Assembly (NCBI GenBank): GCA_024236175.1
Contig: JACKKY010000002.1
Coordinates: 496,001-560,000, forward strand
Origin: Novosphingobium sp.
Lineage (GTDB): Bacteria; Pseudomonadota; Alphaproteobacteria; Sphingomonadales; Sphingomonadaceae
Direction: 5' to 3'
Length of the DNA stretch: 64,000 nucleotides
The translations under genes were made by a program, and so were the position numbers. The notes under the pieces were generated by a model. It did not search any database. It saw only the letters and a list, made by a program, of their open reading frames with translations, and was not told the DNA's origin. Below are positions 8,642 to 17,055 of the stretch, one piece after another. How positions within the stretch are numbered: the first letter of the stretch is position 1; each line of letters begins with the position of its first letter.

Positions 8642-8651
8642 TTGTACAGGC

Positions 8652-9833
8652 ATGGCCGATCGTCCGCTCCTTGCCACTCTATCGCCGCTGCTGTTCATGC
8701 TCGCAAGCTGCGGCGCCTCGCCCGCCGGGGATAACCGTCCCCAGGGCGACGCACCCGCCGAAACCCCGTTCGAAACTACAGAGCTCGGCAGGTTCGAGGA
8801 GCCCTGGGCGATGGCGTTCGACCGCGGCACGGGCGTCCTCTTCGTCACCGAGAAGAAGGGACGGATCAAGTTCGTCGAACCGGGCGGCAAGCTTGGCCTC
8901 GTCCAAGGCGTTCCGAAAGTCGACTACGGCGGCCAGGGCGGGCTCGGAGATTTCATCTTCGCACCGGCTGAGCCGAGCCCGACGCTCGACAGGCGTACCG
9001 TCTACCTCAGCTGGGCGGAAGCGGGCCCGGGCGACACGCGCGGCGCGGCGGTCGGACGAGCCGATCTCGTTTGCGAGGATCACTCGAGCTGCGCGCTGCG
9101 AAACCTCAAGGTCATCTGGCGCCAGACTCCCAAGACCACCGGGCGCGGCCATTATTCTCACCGCCTCGCGTTCTCGCCGGACGGGCAATACCTGTTCATC
9201 GCCTCGGGCGAACGGCAGAAGCAGGAGCCCGCCCAGGACCTTTCGAACAATCTCGGCACGATCGTCCGGTTGCTGCCGGACGGCACGCCTGCTCCCGGCA
9301 ATCCCTTTGCCGAACTGGGCGGAACCTCGCGCCAGATCTGGAGCTACGGCCACCGCAATATCCTCGGCCTTGCCTTCGACGGCGACGGCCGTCTGTGGGA
9401 CGTGGAGCACGGCGCGCGCGGTGGTGACGAGCTTAACCTGGTGAAGGAAGGCGCGAATTACGGCTGGCCCGTGGTTTCCAACGGACGCCACTACGACGGT
9501 ACGAAAATCCCGCATCAGTCGACCCGCCCGGAATTCGCGGCGCCCGCAACCAGCTGGGACCCTGTCATCGCGCCGGGAGGGATGATCTTCTACCGGGGCG
9601 ACATGTTCCCCGAATGGAAGGGGCAGGCCCTGATCGCAGCGATGAAGCCGGGCGCTATCGTCAGGGTGGCCATAGACGGCGAAAAGGCGCGCGAAGTCTC
9701 GCGCTATCACATGGATCACCGCATCCGCGCCATCGCCGAGCATGAGGACGGCTCGATCTGGGTGCTTGAGGATGGCCGGAACATGAGTTCGAGCCGCCTG
9801 CTGAAACTTACGCCGCGTCGAAAGGCGAATTGA
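8652..9833 (+). CDS. PQQ-dependent aldose/sorbosone dehydrogenase-like lipoprotein
   Basis: A 393-residue protein with a type II signal peptide; the lipobox ending LASC places the lipidated Cys at residue 20. The rest is a six-bladed beta-propeller of the glucose/sorbosone dehydrogenase family. It has PWAMAFDRGTGVLFVTEKKG near the start, HYSHRLAFSPDGQYLF, WSYGHRNILGLAFDGDGRLW and HGARGGDELNLVKEGANYGW, which hold the usual PQQ and calcium ligands. It would oxidise aldose sugars in the periplasm. No PQQ synthesis gene is in the window. It is divergent from rnhB. Confidence 0.88.
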   Translation: MADRPLLATLSPLLFMLASCGASPAGDNRPQGDAPAETPFETTELGRFEEPWAMAFDRGTGVLFVTEKKGRIKFVEPGGKLGLVQGVPKVDYGGQGGLGDFIFAPAEPSPTLDRRTVYLSWAEAGPGDTRGAAVGRADLVCEDHSSCALRNLKVIWRQTPKTTGRGHYSHRLAFSPDGQYLFIASGERQKQEPAQDLSNNLGTIVRLLPDGTPAPGNPFAELGGTSRQIWSYGHRNILGLAFDGDGRLWDVEHGARGGDELNLVKEGANYGWPVVSNGRHYDGTKIPHQSTRPEFAAPATSWDPVIAPGGMIFYRGDMFPEWKGQALIAAMKPGAIVRVAIDGEKAREVSRYHMDHRIRAIAEHEDGSIWVLEDGRNMSSSRLLKLTPRRKAN

Positions 9834-9872
9834 ATCGACAATTCTGCCCCCGGTGCCTATCCGCGCGCCGCT

Positions 9873-10391
9873 ATGACCGCCGAAGCGAAGATCATTCCCC
9901 TGGACTCCGTCGCTCCCGAGCTGATCGAGCAGCTGCTCGATCGCGCCTTCGAACCGGAACGGCGCAAGCGCACGGCCTACAAGGTGCGTGAAGGCATGGA
10001 CTGGTTGCCGGCGCTGAGCTTCGCCGCGCTCGACGACAACGACATGCTGGTCGGCACCATCCAGTGCTGGCCCGTCGCCCTGACCGATCCGGAAGGGCGG
10101 GCCCACCCGATGATCATGGTCGGCCCGGTCGCCGTGCTGCCCGAGGTGCAAAACGTCGGCTACGGCAAGGCGTTGATGGCGGCGACGCTTGCTTCCCTCA
10201 GCCCGGACGCCCCCCTCCCGCAGGTCATGATCGGCGATGCCGAATACTACGGCCGTTTCTGGGGCTTCGGCAACGAGCACACCTCCGGCTGGACACTGCC
10301 GGGCCCGTGGGAGCCGCATCGCCTGCTGGTGCGCTGCGACAATCCCGCCGTGTTGCCGAAGGCGGGCAAGCTGGGGCCTTGGCGGGGGTGA
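9873..10391 (+). CDS. GNAT family N-acetyltransferase
   Basis: 172 residues. The acetyl-CoA binding motif reads GPVAVLPEVQNVGYGKALM (V-x-P-x-x-Q-x-x-G-x-G), typical of YhbS-like GNAT enzymes. The later segment VMIGDAEYYGRFWGFG is the characteristic end of this subfamily. The acceptor substrate, whether protein, amine or antibiotic, cannot be told. It is followed after 22 bases by the DUF1285 gene and may head the operon that runs to the CCA-adding enzyme. Confidence 0.8.
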   Translation: MTAEAKIIPLDSVAPELIEQLLDRAFEPERRKRTAYKVREGMDWLPALSFAALDDNDMLVGTIQCWPVALTDPEGRAHPMIMVGPVAVLPEVQNVGYGKALMAATLASLSPDAPLPQVMIGDAEYYGRFWGFGNEHTSGWTLPGPWEPHRLLVRCDNPAVLPKAGKLGPWRG

Positions 10392-10413
10392 CCTGATCTG
10401 GCATCGCACAAGG

Positions 10414-10959
10414 ATGCCCTACGAACCACCGCCGGAGCTTGCATCGCTGTCGCTGGCCGAAGTTGCCGACCTCGTCGCGGCCCGCAAGCTGCCGCCCGTC
10501 GAGCAATGGGAACCGCAGGCGAGCGGTGACAGCCTGATGCGGATTGTCGCCGACGGGCGCTGGTTCCACGACGGAAGCGAAATCAGGCGCCCGGCCATGG
10601 TGCGCGCTTTCGCCTCGCTGCTGATGCGCGATCGGGATGGGCAGCACTGGCTGGTGACACCGTTCGAGAAGCAATCCATCGAGGTGGAGGACGCGGCCTT
10701 CATCGCCGTCGACGTCAAGCAGGAGACGGATTCGCTGGTCTTCCGGCTCAACACCGACGACCTGCTGATCGCGGGGCCCGGGCATCCGATCATGGCGCGC
10801 GGCGATCCCGACACCCCGGCGATCTATGTCGGAGTGCGCCACGGCACCGAAGCGCGGCTCAACCGCAGCACCTACGGCCAGCTTGTCGACATCGCCCTCG
10901 CTGGCGGAGACCTCACGGTCAGCAGCAGCGGAGCTTCCTTCTCGCTGGTGCCGGAATGA
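10414..10959 (+). CDS. DUF1285 family protein
   Basis: 181 residues matching the DUF1285 family by recall: WEPQASGDSLMRIVADGRWFHDG, then IRRPAMVRAFASLL, HWLVTPFEKQSIEVEDAAF and YVGVRHGTEARLNRSTYGQLVD. The biochemical role is unknown. In alphaproteobacteria it usually stands directly before a CoA-pyrophosphatase Nudix gene and a CCA-adding enzyme, as here. The start is ATG 10414; the frame is open further upstream inside the GNAT gene. The stop overlaps the next start as ATGA. Confidence 0.75.
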   Translation: MPYEPPPELASLSLAEVADLVAARKLPPVEQWEPQASGDSLMRIVADGRWFHDGSEIRRPAMVRAFASLLMRDRDGQHWLVTPFEKQSIEVEDAAFIAVDVKQETDSLVFRLNTDDLLIAGPGHPIMARGDPDTPAIYVGVRHGTEARLNRSTYGQLVDIALAGGDLTVSSSGASFSLVPE

Positions 10960-11549
10960 GCGAACTGTTCGAACGCGTCAGCAGGCTGTTCCGGGAAGGC
11001 CATGCGGCCGAACCCCCGGCGCTGTGGCGCGATCCCCGCCTGCTCGGAGACGAGGACTTCGTGCCGGCCTCTGTCCTGATCGCGATGACAGAGCGCGAGG
11101 ATCCCGGGTTCCTGCTGCTTCACCGGCCGTCGCACATGCGCGCCCATCCGGGGCAGATCGCCTTTCCCGGCGGCCGACGCGATCCCGGCGAAGATGCGGT
11201 GCAGACGGCGCTGCGCGAAGCCAACGAGGAACTCGGCATCCGCGAGCGGGACGTGCGTGTAGTAGGCACCAGCGACCTCTATCACACAGGTTCGGGCTTC
11301 GAGGTGACTCCGGTGCTCGGCATCGTACCGCCCGAAATCGAAATCGCCCCCAACCCGGCCGAAGTCGCCCAGTGGTTCGAGGCACCGGTGGACTTCGTGC
11401 TCGATCCGGCAAACCAGGTCCGGAAGGAAGTGGAATACGAAGGCGTGATGCACCCGTTCATCGAGATCCAATGGCAGGATCACTGCATCTGGGGCGTGAC
11501 CGCCGCGATCATCTCCAACCTGACCAAGCGGCTGAACTGGCATGGCTGA
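10956..11549 (+). CDS. CoA pyrophosphatase (Nudix hydrolase, NudL-like)
   Basis: A 197-residue Nudix hydrolase. The complete Nudix box reads GGRRDPGEDAVQTALREANEE followed by LGI. It is preceded by HPGQIAFPGG, the upstream signature of the CoA-diphosphate hydrolase branch, which splits CoA to 3',5'-ADP and 4'-phosphopantetheine. It overlaps the DUF1285 stop by four bases and the next gene by eight bases, so translation of the three is coupled. Confidence 0.88.
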   Translation: MSELFERVSRLFREGHAAEPPALWRDPRLLGDEDFVPASVLIAMTEREDPGFLLLHRPSHMRAHPGQIAFPGGRRDPGEDAVQTALREANEELGIRERDVRVVGTSDLYHTGSGFEVTPVLGIVPPEIEIAPNPAEVAQWFEAPVDFVLDPANQVRKEVEYEGVMHPFIEIQWQDHCIWGVTAAIISNLTKRLNWHG

Positions 11550-12708
11550 TGCGATGCCCGCCGCCGGATGGACCGAACGCGCCGACCTGAAGGCGCTCGT
11601 TGCAGCATTGGGCGAAGACAACTGCCGCTATGTCGGCGGTGCGGTGCGGGACACTCTGCTCGGGATAGAGGTGAAGGACGTCGACGTTGCGACGCCATTG
11701 CTGCCCCGGGACGTCATCGCCAGGCTGGATGCGGCAGGCATCCGCAACGTGCCGACCGGGATCGAGCACGGAACCGTGACGGCGGTTCTGCCCGACGGCC
11801 CGGTCGAGATAACCACCCTGCGTCATGACGTCAGCACCGACGGCCGCCGGGCCACAGTCGCTTTTGCCAGCGAATGGCAGGAAGACGCAGCCCGCCGGGA
11901 TTTCACGATCAATGCGCTCTACGCAGATCCGGAAACGCTGAAGATAGCCGACTATTTCGATGGGTTGCGAGACCTGGCGGACCGGCGCGTGCGCTTCATC
12001 GGCGATGCCCGGCAGCGCATCCGCGAAGACCACCTGCGAATCCTGCGGTACTTCCGGTTTCAGGCGAGGTTCGGCTCGCAACCTGCTGATGAAGATTCGG
12101 AAAATGCCTGCGCCGAACTGGCGGCAACTCTCAAGGGACTGTCCCGCGAAAGAGTCGGCATGGAGATGATGAACCTGCTCGGCCTTGCCGATCCGGCGCC
12201 GACCCTGCAGCGAATGGCCGAGCTGGGCGTGCTGGCGGTTATCCTTCCAGAGGCCGACCCGGTGCCTCTCACCGCACTGGTGACGCAGGAGAAGGCTCAG
12301 GCTGCGGCCCCGGCTGCGATCCGCCGCCTTGCCGCAATCCTTCCGGCGGACCCATCCCTGGCCGAGCAGGTCGCCTCGCGATTCCGGCTTTCCGGTGCCC
12401 AGAAAAAACGCCTGGTGACGGCAGCGCGGCGCGACGGTGACCCCGCCGAGCCGCAGGAGCTCGCCTACTTCCTCGGCATGGAAGAGGCTGCCGACCGCCT
12501 GTTGCTGGAAGGGCGCGACATCTCGCCGCTCAGCGGCTGGCAAGTCCCGGTCTTCCCGCTCAAGGGAGGCGAAATCGTCGAGCGCGGCGTCGCGGCCGGG
12601 CCGGACGTTGCGCGTATCCTGCGGTCGGTCGAAAAACGCTGGGTTTCCGAGGGATTTCCGGCCCGCGACCGTGTCGTCGCCTTGCTGGAGGAGGAACTCG
12701 GGCGGTGA
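11542..12708 (+). CDS. cca: CCA tRNA nucleotidyltransferase
   Basis: A class II nucleotidyltransferase-fold enzyme that adds or repairs the 3' CCA of tRNA. The head domain shows YVGGAVRDTLLG, the metal-binding pair in EVKDVDVAT (Asp46 and Asp48), RRDFTINALYAD and the ERVGMEMMNLL segment. The C-terminal ~150 residues are less conserved. At 388 residues it has the usual length for the alphaproteobacterial form without an HD domain. It overlaps the Nudix gene by eight bases. Confidence 0.92.
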   Translation: MADAMPAAGWTERADLKALVAALGEDNCRYVGGAVRDTLLGIEVKDVDVATPLLPRDVIARLDAAGIRNVPTGIEHGTVTAVLPDGPVEITTLRHDVSTDGRRATVAFASEWQEDAARRDFTINALYADPETLKIADYFDGLRDLADRRVRFIGDARQRIREDHLRILRYFRFQARFGSQPADEDSENACAELAATLKGLSRERVGMEMMNLLGLADPAPTLQRMAELGVLAVILPEADPVPLTALVTQEKAQAAAPAAIRRLAAILPADPSLAEQVASRFRLSGAQKKRLVTAARRDGDPAEPQELAYFLGMEEAADRLLLEGRDISPLSGWQVPVFPLKGGEIVERGVAAGPDVARILRSVEKRWVSEGFPARDRVVALLEEELGR

Positions 12709-12739
12709 ATACGGTCAGCAACCAGCAATCACCGCGTGC

Positions 12740-12745
12740 TAGAAT
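12740..12745 (+). promoter_or_regulatory. possible -10 element giving a leaderless message
   Basis: TAGAAT ends six bases before the ATG of the retropepsin gene, so a transcript started at the usual distance would begin at or on the start codon. No convincing -35 box is visible and no ribosome site stands between. The assignment is weak. Confidence 0.25.
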
Positions 12746-12751
12746 GCAGGC

Positions 12752-13402
12752 ATGAGCTTTCGCGAACTCCTCGAATACCTCGGCTCGCAACCGCTGCTGG
12801 CGCTGGCCGTCGTCGCGATCTTCGTGACGACCATGGGCGGGAAGGTGCGGCGTTCGGTGCCCAGGCTGGGGCGGTTCATGCAGGGAGCAGGCCAGCTCGG
12901 CCTTGTCGCGGCCCTGTTGCTGACGATCGTGCAGGTCGCGCGTTTCACCACCGGCAATGAACTGGCGATGCCACAACTCGGCATGCCGAAGCAGCAGGTG
13001 GAAGGTCTCGAGACCAGGATACCGATCAGCGGCAACGGCCATTTCTGGCTTCAGGCGCAAGTGAACGGCGAGCCCCGCCATTTCCTGATCGATACCGGCG
13101 CCACGCTCACCGCGATTTCCGAGGAAACCGCCGTCGCCGCCAGGGTCCCGCAGAAATCGGTCCGCCAGACCATGAACATGCGCACCGCCAACGGCACGAT
13201 CCGGGCGGAACTGGTGACCATCGACGAGCTGCGCTTCGGCAATATCGTCGCGCGCGACCTTGATGCGGTGATCGCTCCGGGCCTCGAGGATACCAACGTG
13301 ATCGGCATGAACCTGCTCTCGCGCCTCGCCAGCTGGCGCGTTGAAGGCCAGACGCTGATCCTGGTCCCGCGCCCGCCGCAGCGCGTCCAGCCGGAAAGCT
13401 AG
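12752..13402 (+). CDS. retropepsin-like membrane-anchored aspartic protease
   Basis: 216 residues. Two hydrophobic segments (about residues 12-28 and 48-62) precede a single retropepsin domain. The catalytic motif FLIDTGATLTAIS has its Asp at residue 114. A flap region and IGMNLLSRLASWRVEG follow, matching the TIGR02281-type clan AA aspartic protease family. The enzyme would act as a homodimer on the periplasmic face. The substrate is unknown. It is convergent with parC; the two stop codons overlap within four bases. Confidence 0.85.
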   Translation: MSFRELLEYLGSQPLLALAVVAIFVTTMGGKVRRSVPRLGRFMQGAGQLGLVAALLLTIVQVARFTTGNELAMPQLGMPKQQVEGLETRIPISGNGHFWLQAQVNGEPRHFLIDTGATLTAISEETAVAARVPQKSVRQTMNMRTANGTIRAELVTIDELRFGNIVARDLDAVIAPGLEDTNVIGMNLLSRLASWRVEGQTLILVPRPPQRVQPES

Positions 13403-15684
13403 AAGCGGTTATCCTTGGGAAAACCGGTCGGCGGCATGCGACCGGCGGCTCCGCGCGCCACTTTCCAGAGCTGCATTTCCGGCTCGGTGCGGACCCGGCC
13501 GCTTTCGCCGCCCATCTTCCAGCTCAGCCCCTCTTCGAGCCTGAGCGTGGTGGCATCGGACAGACCGCCGTCGCGATAGCGCTGCAGGGTGACGCCCTGC
13601 CCCTTGGCCAGCACCGGCAGTTCGTCGAGCGCGAAGATGACCAGCTTGCGATTGTCGCCGACCACGGCGACGTGGTCGTGTTCCGGCACGATCTCGCGCG
13701 CCACGGCGAGTTTTACGCCGGTCTTCACGTTCATGACCGCCCTGCCCTTGCGGGTCTCGGCCAGCAGTTCCCCGGCCTCGGCGACGAACCCCTTGCCCGC
13801 GCTCGATGCGAGCAGCAGCTTCATGTCCGGCTTGTGGGCGATGAGCGCGACGATCTGCGCGTCCGCATCGATATCGACCATCGTGCGAACCGGTTCGCCG
13901 AAGCCACGCGCCGATGGCAGCTTGTCCGCGCCGAGCGTGTAGAACCGCCCGTTGTCGCAGGCGACAAGCAGCTTGTCGGTCGTCTGGGCGTGGAGCGCAA
14001 AAGCCGGGCCGTCGCCTTCCTTGAACTTGAAATCGCCATCGAGCGGGACGTGGCCCTTCGCGCCCCTGATCCAGCCGCGCTGGGAAAGGATCACCGTCAC
14101 CGGCTCCTTCTCGATCATGGCGTCCATGCTGAACTCGACCACGGGCGCCGCCTCGGCTATGGTCGTGCGCCGGCGGCCCAGTTCAGTATCCTCGGCATAT
14201 TCCTTGCGCAAAGCATTGAGATCACGTTTCAAACGGGTCCGCTGGCGGGCCGGGCTCGCCAACAGCTTGTTGAGATCCTCCTGCTCGGCCAGCAGGTCAT
14301 CGCGTTCCTGCCTGAGCTCCATTTCCTCAAGCTTGCGCAGGCTGCGCAGACGCATGTTGAGGATCGCTTCGGCCTGCCGGTCGGTCAGGTTGAATTCCGC
14401 CATCATCACCGGCTTTGGCTCATCCTCGGTCCGGATGATCTCGATGATCCGGTCGAGGTTGAGGAAGGCGATGATGTAGCCTTCGACCAGTTCGAGCCGG
14501 GAGGCGATCTTGTCGAGCCGGTGCTGCGTGCGCCGCACCAGGATGTCGATCTGCGACTTGATCCATTCCTGCAGCAGCAGCTTGAGGCCAAGCACGCCCG
14601 GCGTGCGGCCGGCGTCGAGCACGTTGAGATTGAGCGTGAAGCGGTTCTCGATGTCGGTCAGCCGGTAGAGGCTTTCCTTGAGCAGCTCGGGATCTACGTT
14701 ACGGCTGCGGGGAACCAGCACGATGCGGATCTGCTCGTCGCTCTCGTCGCGCACGTCCTCCAGGATCGGGAGCTTCTTGTCGGCGATGAGAGCGGCGATC
14801 TGCTCGATCAGCTTGCCCTTCTGAAGCATGTAGGGGATCTCGGATATGACGAGCTGCCATTGCCCGCCGCCCAGCTTCTCGATGCCCGTGTCTTCCCAGC
14901 TTCCGTCCTTCTCCCGCCCGATCGAGAAGCGGCCGCGCACCCTGAAGGCCCCTTTCCCGGTCTCATAGGCTGCGGAAATCGCTTCGGGACTGTCGACGAT
15001 CACGCCGCCGGTGGCGAAATCCGGCCCGTGGAAGACTTCCATCAGTTCGCCATGTTCGGTGTGCGGATTGTCGATCAGCAGCAATGTCGCGTCGATCACC
15101 TCGGCGACATTGTGGCTCGGAATCGATGTCGCCATGCCCACGGCGATGCCGGTGGCGCCATTGGCCAGCAGGTTGGGGAACAGGCCGGGGAATATCTCCG
15201 GCTCTTCCTCCTCGCCGTTGTAGGTCGGGTGGAAATCGACGGTTCCTTCGTCGAGCCCGGCCATCAGCTGGATCGCCGTCTTGGTCAGCCGCGCTTCGGT
15301 ATAGCGGTATGCAGCGGCGTTATCGCCGTCGATATTGCCGAAGTTGCCCTGCCCCTCGACCAGCGGGTAGCGCAGCGAGAATTCCTGCGCCAGGCGCACC
15401 ATGGCGTCGTAGACAGAGGCATCGCCATGCGGGTGATACTTGCCGATGACGTCGCCCACGACGCGAGCCGACTTCTTGTAGGCGTTTCCCGGGTCGAGCT
15501 TGAGCTGCCGCATCGCCCAGAGCAGGCGGCGGTGAACCGGCTTCAGCCCGTCACGCAGGTCGGGGAGCGACCGCGCCGTGATCGTCGAAAGCGCATAGAC
15601 CAGATAGCGCTCGGAAAGCGCCGAATCGAAAGGCGCATCGACGATCGCGTCGAAAGGATCGGGTTCTGTGGTCTCGGTCACCAT
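13399..15684 (-). CDS. parC: DNA topoisomerase IV subunit A
   Basis: The breakage-rejoining subunit of topoisomerase IV, which unlinks daughter chromosomes. The N-terminal winged-helix region has RVVGDVIGKYHPHGDASVYD, and the catalytic tyrosine sits in AAAYRYTEARLTK. The tower and coiled coil follow (NMRLRSLRKLEEMELRQERD). The C-terminal propeller is short and no GyrA box is seen. At 761 residues it fits alphaproteobacterial ParC rather than GyrA (~900). The quinolone-pocket residues equal to E. coli Ser80 and Glu84 are Ala89 and Asp93 here. Confidence 0.92.
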   Translation of the reverse strand: MVTETTEPDPFDAIVDAPFDSALSERYLVYALSTITARSLPDLRDGLKPVHRRLLWAMRQLKLDPGNAYKKSARVVGDVIGKYHPHGDASVYDAMVRLAQEFSLRYPLVEGQGNFGNIDGDNAAAYRYTEARLTKTAIQLMAGLDEGTVDFHPTYNGEEEEPEIFPGLFPNLLANGATGIAVGMATSIPSHNVAEVIDATLLLIDNPHTEHGELMEVFHGPDFATGGVIVDSPEAISAAYETGKGAFRVRGRFSIGREKDGSWEDTGIEKLGGGQWQLVISEIPYMLQKGKLIEQIAALIADKKLPILEDVRDESDEQIRIVLVPRSRNVDPELLKESLYRLTDIENRFTLNLNVLDAGRTPGVLGLKLLLQEWIKSQIDILVRRTQHRLDKIASRLELVEGYIIAFLNLDRIIEIIRTEDEPKPVMMAEFNLTDRQAEAILNMRLRSLRKLEEMELRQERDDLLAEQEDLNKLLASPARQRTRLKRDLNALRKEYAEDTELGRRRTTIAEAAPVVEFSMDAMIEKEPVTVILSQRGWIRGAKGHVPLDGDFKFKEGDGPAFALHAQTTDKLLVACDNGRFYTLGADKLPSARGFGEPVRTMVDIDADAQIVALIAHKPDMKLLLASSAGKGFVAEAGELLAETRKGRAVMNVKTGVKLAVAREIVPEHDHVAVVGDNRKLVIFALDELPVLAKGQGVTLQRYRDGGLSDATTLRLEEGLSWKMGGESGRVRTEPEMQLWKVARGAAGRMPPTGFPKDNRF

Positions 15685-15817
15685 AGGCTCGCCCTAGCAG
15701 GAGCGGATTCGGCTCCCAAGCGGGTCCGCCGCCTTATCCATAGGGAATTCATCTCCGCTTCAGCGCGGGCGATTACCCGGGTATGACCGTGGCAACGGGC
15801 AGTCAGGAGGAAACGGC

Positions 15818-16723
15818 ATGAAACGCTCTGCAATTGCCGGATTGGCGCTGTTGGTGACCTTGGCCGGTTGCGGCCAGGCAAGCGACGAAGCCACCAGCAG
15901 CGAGGCCGTGGTTTCGATGGACATGGCGGCAGAGGAAGCGCCCGAAGCCGAAGGCGGTGCGCAACCGCCCGGCCCCCAGCCGACGTCGATCCCGGTCAGT
16001 CTGCCGAAGATCGCCTATGTCTACGACTACGGCTTCCGCCTTGCGGCCGAGCGCATCCCCGAACTGCAGCGCAAGCATGCGGACCTGTGCGAAAAGCAGG
16101 GGCCGCAGCAATGCAGGCTGCTCGACATGCGGCAGTCGGGTTCCGAGGGCGATTACGCCTCCGGTTCGCTCTCGCTGGCCGTTGCCGCTCCCCGCGCCCG
16201 CGGCTTCGGCGCGGAGCTGGTCAAGCTTGCCGGAGAAACCGGGGGCACGGAAATTTCGAGCGCGATTTCGGGCGAGGACCTCTCCAAGCAGATCGTCGAC
16301 ACCGAAGCGCGACTTCGCGCCCGAACGCTGTTGCGCGACCGGCTGATGGAAGTGCTGGCGTCGAGGAAAGGCAGCGTTTCCGAACTGGTCGAGGCCGAAC
16401 GCGCCGTCGCCCAAGTCAACGAGGAAATAGACCAGGCCCGAAGCTGGCTCACCGAGATGCAGGGCCGGGTGGACTTCAGCCGCGTCAACGTCCGCTATCA
16501 GTCCGGCAGCCCTTCGCAAGGCGGGTTTACGGCGCCGATCAGATCGGCGGTCGGCAACATCGGCACGATCCTGGGAACGATCTTCGCGATGGCGATCGTC
16601 GCCCTCACGATCATGATACCGGTCGGGCTTGCCGGCTGGGGCGTGATTGCCGTTATCCGCCGCGTGCGCGGTTCCCGCAGGAGTGCCGACGAGAGCGCCC
16701 GGGCCGCGGAAAGCGGCAGCTAG
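15818..16723 (+). CDS. DUF4349 domain lipoprotein
   Basis: 301 residues with a lipoprotein signal peptide (lipobox LAGC, Cys18), a Ser/Ala/Glu/Pro-rich linker to about residue 60, then a DUF4349 domain. The domain contains a predicted coiled-coil stretch (SELVEAERAVAQVNEEIDQA) and a strong transmembrane segment near residues 245-280, followed by a basic tail. The function is unknown; the family is envelope-located. A ribosome site (AGGAGGAAACGGC) lies before the ATG. It is divergent from parC and ends against the convergent ferredoxin gene, sharing four bases. Confidence 0.78.
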   Translation: MKRSAIAGLALLVTLAGCGQASDEATSSEAVVSMDMAAEEAPEAEGGAQPPGPQPTSIPVSLPKIAYVYDYGFRLAAERIPELQRKHADLCEKQGPQQCRLLDMRQSGSEGDYASGSLSLAVAAPRARGFGAELVKLAGETGGTEISSAISGEDLSKQIVDTEARLRARTLLRDRLMEVLASRKGSVSELVEAERAVAQVNEEIDQARSWLTEMQGRVDFSRVNVRYQSGSPSQGGFTAPIRSAVGNIGTILGTIFAMAIVALTIMIPVGLAGWGVIAVIRRVRGSRRSADESARAAESGS

Positions 16724-17052
16724 CCGATCTGCATATCCCGGGAAACATCGGGGATCTGCACTTCCAGGCCGTCGAGAGCGTCGGTCAGCTCGATCTGGCA
16801 CGAGAGCCGGCTGGTTCCGGTAACCCCGGCGGCAAGATCGAGCATGTCCTCCTCGTCGGCCGAGGCGGTGGGCAGCTTTGCAAACCATTCGCGCGGGATG
16901 ATGACATGGCAGGTGGAGCAGGCCATCTGCCCTTCGCAGGTGCCCTCGAGCGGCATTCCCGCCGCCTGCGCCACTTCGAGCAAAACGGCGCCCGTTGCCG
17001 CCTCTGCGTCGATACGTTCACCCTCTGCGGTAACGAAACGGACTTTCACCAA
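16720..17052 (-). CDS. [2Fe-2S] ferredoxin, adrenodoxin/ISC type
   Basis: 110 residues. The four cluster ligands are Cys39, Cys45, Cys48 (in GTCEGQMACSTC) and Cys84 (SRLSCQ). This C-x5-C-x2-C spacing is that of the vertebrate-type ferredoxins that supply electrons to Fe-S assembly or to P450s. It sits three bases after the second cysteine desulfurase on the same strand, which favours a role in Fe-S cluster assembly. Confidence 0.9.
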   Translation of the reverse strand: MVKVRFVTAEGERIDAEAATGAVLLEVAQAAGMPLEGTCEGQMACSTCHVIIPREWFAKLPTASADEEDMLDLAAGVTGTSRLSCQIELTDALDGLEVQIPDVSRDMQIG

Positions 17053-17055
17053 AGT

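Noticed and set aside
8679..10409. 576-residue minus-strand frame across the sugar dehydrogenase and GNAT genes
   Set aside because: Antisense shadow; covers two genes with clear families.
13672..15786. 704-residue open frame antisense to parC
   Set aside because: Complement of a certain gene with no ribosome site or motif.
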